Assembly (NCBI GenBank): GCA_038496445.1
Contig: JALMLS010000626.1
Location: 1 to 64,000 of the forward strand
Source of the DNA: Trichosphaerium sp. ATCC 40318
Taxonomy: Eukaryota > Discosea > Flabellinia > Trichosidae
Length of the DNA stretch: 64,000 bases
Reading direction: 5' to 3'
Position 1 is the first letter of the stretch; every line of letters begins with the position of its first letter. The notes beneath the pieces are model-generated. The model saw only the letters and a list, made by a program, of their open reading frames with translations. It had not been told where the DNA came from and made no database searches. This document shows positions 58,057-64,000 of the stretch, piece by piece. Position numbers and translations under genes: made by a program.

Positions 58057-58376
58057 GCTTGCGCGTCATGACCACGTTACCTAACAATGCGAAGATATTT
58101 TAGCACGTGTGGCAAAATAAAACTAGTAACACGGCTGATGGTACTTTTTTGGGCGCACACTTAACTTATTGCACGTGCACGTGCAATCAAACACACTTTG
58201 CTTTCGCTAATGAAAAAGATTTACAGTAAACAAACGCTTTTTCGCGTGCTTAAGTGTTTATTGTTAAAAAAACAACGCAAACACGCACGCACCACGTAAT
58301 ACAATGGAAGTGGTACAACAAAAAGGTACAATAGCAAAAGTGGTTGGTTCCACTAATATTTTATACAGAGGTAAGT
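58057..58376. other. Promoter region of the ADPRH gene, with an upstream mini-ORF
   Basis: Between the divergent starts of the nuclease gene and the hydrolase gene. It contains a tandem CACGTGCACGTG (58172-58183). It also contains a short reading frame starting ATG at about 58304 (MEVVQQKGTIAKVVG) that ends at a strong GTAAGT donor at 58371. That frame either encodes an alternative N-terminus or is an upstream ORF. Confidence 0.5.
58172..58183. promoter_or_regulatory. Tandem CACGTG boxes
   Basis: Two abutting CACGTG palindromes inside a longer GCACGTGCACGTGC word, between divergent starts at 58056 (nuclease) and 58377 (hydrolase). Two adjacent G-boxes are unlikely by chance at this base composition and suggest a bHLH/bZIP-controlled bidirectional promoter. 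Confidence 0.5.
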
Positions 58377-60327
58377 ATGCTTGAGCGTTTCGTGGCATCT
58401 ATTGTATTGGCGGGCGTAGGAGATGCTATAGGTGCGTTATTACTCGGTTTTACGATTGTTATTTATGACAACCGCTACAGGGTATCACAATGGCGCCTGG
58501 GAGTTTGAATATTCAGGTACTTTGATTTAATACAAACATAAACAATTAATTTAATAACGGCGCCAGGCATCCAGGTTCACAAGGAGTTGAAGCGTAAGTA
58601 CGGCACAACTGATGATATAGAAGTCGAATCTCTAACGGTATCCGATGATCAGGTAACATCACAAACCTGTAATTACAACTCATTGAATGGTTTTTTGTCC
58701 TCCTAGGTGATGCACCTAGCAACTGCAGAAGCTCTTGTTGGTGCGATTTTTAAGAAAATGTTGGCTGACAGGACGTGTAGAGTCACAAAATGCTGAAGAA
58801 AGAGAAGACGTTTACAAGGCATTAGCACGTCACTATGTGCTTAGTTTCGATGATATGGGAGGTCGTGCACCAGGTACGCCATCACGAGAACAGTGTTAAA
58901 TTGACATAATGCAGGCCCAACTACAGGTTTGTCAGTGAGTCAATTACAACGGGATACATGGGACAGTGCGCTTTTTTTCTTTCTTTAATTCTCTCCTTAC
59001 GTGCTATTTCAAATACGTCGGTAGGTATACGGTATAGCCCCAGTGGTGGAGGATGTGGCGCATCTATGAGATCTATGTGCATCGGCTTGTTTTACTGTGG
59101 TGAAGCACAGGTATCAATTCTTTCTTGAAGACTCCATTTTATCTCACTCTTTTAACAGCGTGATCAATTGATAGCTGTAGCTATTGAAAGCGGTCGACTA
59201 ACACATAACCACCCTACTGGATTCTTTGGCTCATTAGTATCGTAAGTACATACAGGCTCTAACGAGATGTATAAAGAAGCTAACTGATTTTTTCTATCAA
59301 GTGCCTTATTCACTTCATATGCTATTGAGGGTATTCCTGTTGTAGGTGCGGTTTTTCTCATGTTTTCTTGAAATGGAGTTGACACGTTATATTGTTTAGA
59401 ATGGGGAAGATGCTTATTACGTTTGTTGCCAAGGGCATACGCATATTTGAAAACAATGGAGAGAGATTGGGGTGAATACCAAAAAGACTTACGTGTCTTT
59501 GAAAGGTACTGGATAGAATACCTCAATCTCCGATGTATTGCTAAAGATGTAAGTTGAAAGTACTACTTACGTGCTTATCTATACTTACAAAACCTGCCTA
59601 AGAACGAAAATGTCCCTAAGTTTCCAGAAGCTTATGGTGTAAAGGAACGAGACGCTTATTACAAATCTATCTCATATGCAGGCTGGGGTGGTATGTATAC
59701 TCAAAACACATGTCTTCTTTTACATAGTACTAATACTTGGAAATAAATAGGTGCTTCAGGACATGATAGTGTCATAATTGCATACGATGCTTTGTTAGGA
59801 GCTGGAAATGATTTTGGAGAATTGCTTAAACGAGGTGCTTTGCATGGAGGTGATAGTGATTCTACTGGGTACCCTTTTGTGGCAGTCTTTTTTGAACTAA
59901 CTGATATTAAAGTGTCATCGCTTGTAGCTGGTGGGGAGCTATACATGGTTTTAAAGGCAAGTCGAAAAAAGCAAAAAAAAACAACAAGTTGTTGAAGTCT
60001 GCTGTTGACTTGTATCCGTAGGTGTCTCAGGGAAAAATTATAAGAAGCTTGAGTATCGATACAGAGCACAAGAGGTACTGCCAATAAGATTAGATAACTG
60101 TTTTTGTATTAATGGCTTCGCAGTTGGGAATCTTGTTTTACAAGAGACATGCTGAGCGTCTTGGTTGTAATAAAGATGATAAGCTTCCAGAAGATTTAAT
60201 TGCTTTGCCTCCAAAGCGAGGACAAGATGCTGATCTCGACGTTTTGATGAGCGAAGATTCAATAGACTCAGATAAGACTGAAGAAATCAATAAAACATCA
60301 ACTGGAGATAAAAAAGAAGAACATTAG
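58377..60327 (+). CDS. ADPRH: ADP-ribosylarginine hydrolase
   Basis: Many small exons reconstruct a full ADPRH. The start [23 protein letters not shown] fits the family's first helix. Next come [90 protein letters not shown] and HGGDSDSTG. The last is the Mg2+-binding Asp cluster that, with the early SDD, forms the active site. It removes ADP-ribose from arginine in proteins, opposing ARTs. The C-terminus after the catalytic core is acidic and longer than in animals ([13 protein letters not shown]). One intron is only 31 nt (58741-58771). Confidence 0.95.
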
Positions 60328-60676
60328 CTTGTTTGCAAGAATTACAGTAAATAAACCTTTCGTGTTCAAAGACTGAAACCGCTCGAACTTGAGTTCTTTG
60401 TTCGTCGTGCGGTTGCTAAATAAACAACAAGTTGTACATACTAGGAACTCGTTTTACGTTTTTAGTTTTTGAAGGCAAGACCAAATTGGGCGCGTCGTTA
60501 TCAGTGCTACAACCTTCTACGCATAATGCTATGTTACCCAATGGCGTACGATTAGAGTATAACTCGTTAAGCGACATTTGTATTCTTTTGTTTTGTTTCA
60601 GTGTTGGGAAATGTGATTATTTATTACAAAAAAGAAACCTTACAACGCGTTTACACATGTACAAAGACTTAGTGCG
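60328..60676. other. Intergenic region
   Basis: No coding exon recognised, though an open frame (60432-60680) runs through it on the plus strand without family-like sequence. Confidence 0.45.
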
Positions 60677-63580
60677 ATGACAGAACCTCCATCCCAAGCA
60701 TACACAATAGTTACAACCATTGGGCTAGCCTGGGAAATAGTTTTCTCGTTAATTGCTTGCGCATGCGTCGTTTGTAACACTTTACGTACAAAATACGATG
60801 GAAAGTGGTGGGAGGTTTTTTTCTACGCGCTGGTTGCCGCCCACGCAATTTGTACGTCACCTAGCAGCTACATTTTCACTTTTCTTGTCACGCAAATTTC
60901 CAGTTTTACTCTATTTCTCTCGTTATGCGCCACACCGCGTTAATACCATGTAATACTTGGTAACAATAACCGTCTGAATATCCTTTAGTAAATTCTGTCT
61001 TCTTATTCTTGTCACGAGACAATTTAGAAGCAGATATACTGTCTCTACTACCACCAGCCATATGGGTGGCGATTTGTATCATATTTATAAATTACTGGTA
61101 CGTTTTTCTGTTTTTTTATGAAATGTTTTTGGCCTTTTTGTAGGTTCTTTCTTTTTTTGTTTTTCTCTACGTACAGACACATGGATAACAAGATGACTCC
61201 CTTATTTTTTTTATTCTTTTAGGGCCAGGATTAAATTTGAATCAATACGTAAGCAAAGGTGGTTTTACGCCACAGCAGCGACTTCTTTAGTAACAGTATT
61301 GATAGTGATTGGCGTACAGGTTCGCCAAAACAAAAAAAACTCTTTGAAAAAACTTAAGATCAACAAAGTCTTTAGGTACTCATTTTCGAGTTACTACACG
61401 ACGAGGAGAATACAAGTATGATTTACAGCGTATCAGCCGGCTTTCTAGCCGTTTTTTATTGTATTATCGCTGCAATCACCCTCACATTTGCTGTTATTGT
61501 TTGGCCGCTTTTGAATGTCTCTATACATGGAAAATCAGCGGTGAGTAACTCCTCGCTTTTTTTTACCTTGACGCTGCTCTATGAGCGTAGCACGACAATT
61601 CCGATTTTTTTCCAAATGTGTCAAGTGTCATCCACATTTTGTTGTTTTATAAACTTACAAATTGATTGTAGTGGATCACTCTCACATGTTTGTTCTTTTT
61701 GTGTACATTATTCCGTGCTATAAATGATTTCTTGGGCGGTGTAATAAAGCTGCAGTATCCACTAAATCCAACAAACTCAAACGCAGCTCTTTTAATCCAA
61801 GAAGGTGCAAATCATTTACAACAAGAAAAAAGAAAAAAATTACTAGAGGTAATACTGATATCATTGCTGTAGGAATACCCCAGATGTGCCTTATTATACT
61901 AAGATCCTCGTATATATTTAATATGGCAACTATTGGCGGAGATGAAGCACAAAATTCACGTGTACCTTCAGTAAACAGTTACGGGAATGGTACGAACGGT
62001 ACATCTATTATTTCATCGTCGAAAAAGATGCCCTTAACAATTGTTTTGCCTTATGTACTTGTAGATATTATCTCCCTCAGAAACTCCATGAACGGTGATG
62101 GCAAACATACTAGTCAACGCGCAGGACCTCATAATCCAAAATACGACGAAAAAGATTACTTGCTAGGACCTGATGACAATACATCAAAACTCGTTGTTGG
62201 TACGGAATTCGTAAGTAACTGAAGGCGTTTAAACTCAATTTTTCAGCACTACGCGATGATCCTAGTGTAGGATTCATAGATATGGACAGTCTCAAACTAG
62301 TCAAGAAAGTTGGGAAAGGAGCTACTGGCCAAGTGCGTCTCATTGTTCTAACCAATACCCAAAAAACTTGTTTAACTCTTTACTAGGTGTGGGAGGGCGT
62401 ATGGGATGATACCACACGCGTGGCTATTAAAACATTAATGGAGAGGTCCAAGAGGTATGAAAAATTCGGTTTGAGATTTTCTAAATAAACTGGCAGTCGA
62501 ATGAAAGAAAAGGATGCAAGAAGTCTCATCAAAGAAATAAAATTATTGAGCAGTGTACAACATAATAACATAATACGATGCTTTGGAGCATCTGCTCAAG
62601 CTGAAACAGTATATCTAGTAATGGAATTCGCACCAGGTCAGTTCTACAGCCCTTTAGGAGCTTTTTTTGTTGAATTTTGAAAAAAACTTTATGCCCTATA
62701 CCTACGTAGCTTACACGTGATTTTCTAACATGAATTTTAATACTTGCTGTAATCAATACTTACCCCACATAGGAGGTAGCCTTGGACAACTATTGGATAA
62801 GAAAAATAAACTCCCTAGAGAAGCTATTGTACAAATTGCTTATCAGACAGCTTCGGGCTTGAGTTATCTCCATTCTCCTAAAATAAGCATCATTCATCGC
62901 GATTTGAAGCCTGATAATCTACTTGTACGCACAGGAGGCACTCACATCCCATCTATAACTCACATCGCTTTAGTTTGGTGCAAACAACGAAATTAAAATA
63001 GCAGATTTTGGAAGTGCCAAACTTGAAAGAAATACAAAGCGCTTCACGCTAAATCCTGGATTTACGCCAATCTACACAGCGCCTGAAATGGGTAGAGAGT
63101 TTAGTGAAGATGGCGTACAGCCTGATTACGGCTTTGCTGTTGATGTTTATTGTACGTTTGCCCATTTTGAGAAAAGAGCAGTAGGAGCTTACTTTTCCAA
63201 AGCGTTTGGAGTTATATTGTACCAAATGATAACAGGCAAGGAGCCCTTTGAAGGAAGGCAATTTTTAGAGGTAAGACAAACCACGTAGAATGTAAGGAAA
63301 TTTAATAGGGATTAGGTTTTTGTGGCTATGGTCAATAACAACCTCAAACTACTTGATGAATTTGTTATCCCAGATGAATTCCCAGAGCTTGGTGAATTAA
63401 CTCAAAGGTACCATTGGTTTTATTAGCTAGCATACCATTCTTTGTTTTTCGGTTGGGTGCTTACCTAAGATTATTAGCTGTATAGATCCCGATCCAAATG
63501 TTCGAATGACAAGTAAAGCTATTGCTTTATCTCTTCAAGAAGATTATAAACAAGCAAAGTCCTTTGTTATAGAATTGTAA
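60677..63580 (+). CDS. Seven-TM receptor fused to TKL-type protein kinase
   Basis: The ATG at 60677 (MTEPPSQAYTIV) begins an N-terminal half with about seven hydrophobic helices, e.g. IGLAWEIVFSLIACACVV, IWVAICIIFINYW, TAATSLVTVLIVIGVQV, FLAVFYCIIAAITLTFAVIV and WITLTCLFFLCTLF, the last helix reading EGIPQMCLIIL. A Ser/Asn-rich linker leads to a kinase: GKGATGQVWEG, VAIKTL, IHRDLKPDNLLV, IADFGSAK, TPIYTAPEM and SFGVILYQMITGKEPFEG. All catalytic residues (VAIK Lys, HRD, DFG) are present, so it should be active at the plasma membrane. Such GPCR-TKL fusions are known in oomycetes and a few other protists. Stop TAA is at 63578-63580. Confidence 0.9.
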
Positions 63581-63928
63581 ATAGAAAAAAACAAAATAAC
63601 AATTTTGATTACCACGCTTCACGTTCATTTATTGTCGTATCTATAAGCCACTGCGCCAAAAGCGTATTAACTCACTCGCTATCGGAATGAGGTGAACCCT
63701 TATACTACATTATGTATGCAATCAAACGCATTCTGCAATCACGATTATTGCTTTAACAAGATAAACTAAGCTGTAAAACACTCATGTTAAATCAACAGTA
63801 GAATAAGCATTAAACCTGGAATGGTGCATTGGACAATTGTCCACTTGCACTAGAATGACTACTCGAGCTGGTTGGTAATCCAATTACTAGACATTTATGC
63901 AGAAAACTGATTTTAATCAATTGATTTA
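63581..63928. other. Intergenic region at the window end
   Basis: No coding exon seen between two convergent stops (63580 plus, 63929 minus). Confidence 0.5.
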
Positions 63929-64000
63929 TTACTTCATTTTATCCATGAACTGTTGAGCAACCTTTGTTGCTGTAGCAGCATCAGCTGCTTCAGCAATTAC
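63929..64000 (-). CDS. 3' end of a gene continuing past the window
   Basis: The reverse frame reads IAEAADAATATKVAQQFMDKMK then TAA (63929-63931), open to the window edge. It is an Ala-rich helix typical of a protein C-terminus. Too short to name. Confidence 0.45.
   Translation of the reverse strand, partial: VIAEAADAATATKVAQQFMDKMK

Overview
The window is nuclear DNA of an intron-rich, AT-rich microbial eukaryote. Almost every gene is cut by short GT-AG introns, mostly about 30-100 nt. The 5' splice sites are often GTACGT-like and the 3' sites TTTTTAG-like, with recognisable CTAAC/TACTAAC branch sites. Genes lie on both strands with 0.1-1 kb between them. I see no operons, rRNA, tRNA or CRISPR. 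The lineage is unresolved: a Zn2Cys6-PAS transcription factor looks fungal or unikont, while a 7TM-kinase fusion, a DNMT3-type methylase carrying a BAH domain, MTMR14 and filamin repeats argue against an ordinary fungus.

Layout. 1-1421: C2/coiled-coil protein, partial. 1471-2026: small aegerolysin-like protein. 2027-3900: no gene, but a clear inverted repeat. 3901-5553: DUF2828/vWA protein. 5672-6428: non-autonomous hAT-type transposon with TIRs and an 8-bp target duplication. 7330-8330: A20 zinc finger joined to a Cys-containing domain. 9737-11838: CobW GTPase with an N-terminal extension. 11998-12626: small protein. 13346-14388: protein kinase. 14559-17202: repeat-plus-nuclease protein. 17342-20353: BAH plus DNMT3-type C5 methyltransferase. 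20664-22450: MTMR14-type phosphatase. 22583-24268: two-RRM nucleolar protein. 24458-25955: PAQR receptor. 26575-28522: Zn2Cys6-PAS factor. 28881-32553: three uncharacterised proteins.

33083-38948: giant charged coiled-coil protein. 39076-39705: PP1 inhibitor-2. 39956-40411: UBX protein. ~40412-40992: thioredoxin. 41253-42296: DUF924. 42549-44596: filamin-repeat protein. 44740-48848: valyl-tRNA synthetase. 49067-49814: MAPEG. 49961-53028: Sec1/Munc18. 53442-54492: unknown. 55472-58056: second repeat-plus-nuclease protein. 58377-60327: ADP-ribosylarginine hydrolase. 60677-63580: 7TM receptor-kinase. 63929-64000: end of another gene.

The most interesting content is the pair of tandem-repeat proteins ending in a Vsr/DUF559-like PD-(D/E)XK domain. 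One of them sits tail-to-tail with a cytosine-5 DNA methyltransferase. Also notable are the 7TM-TKL fusion, the A20-Cys domain protein, the transposon with its exact insertion scar, and an excess of CACGTG palindromes. Exon junctions were worked out by hand from reading frame and splice consensus, so first exons are the least certain parts.
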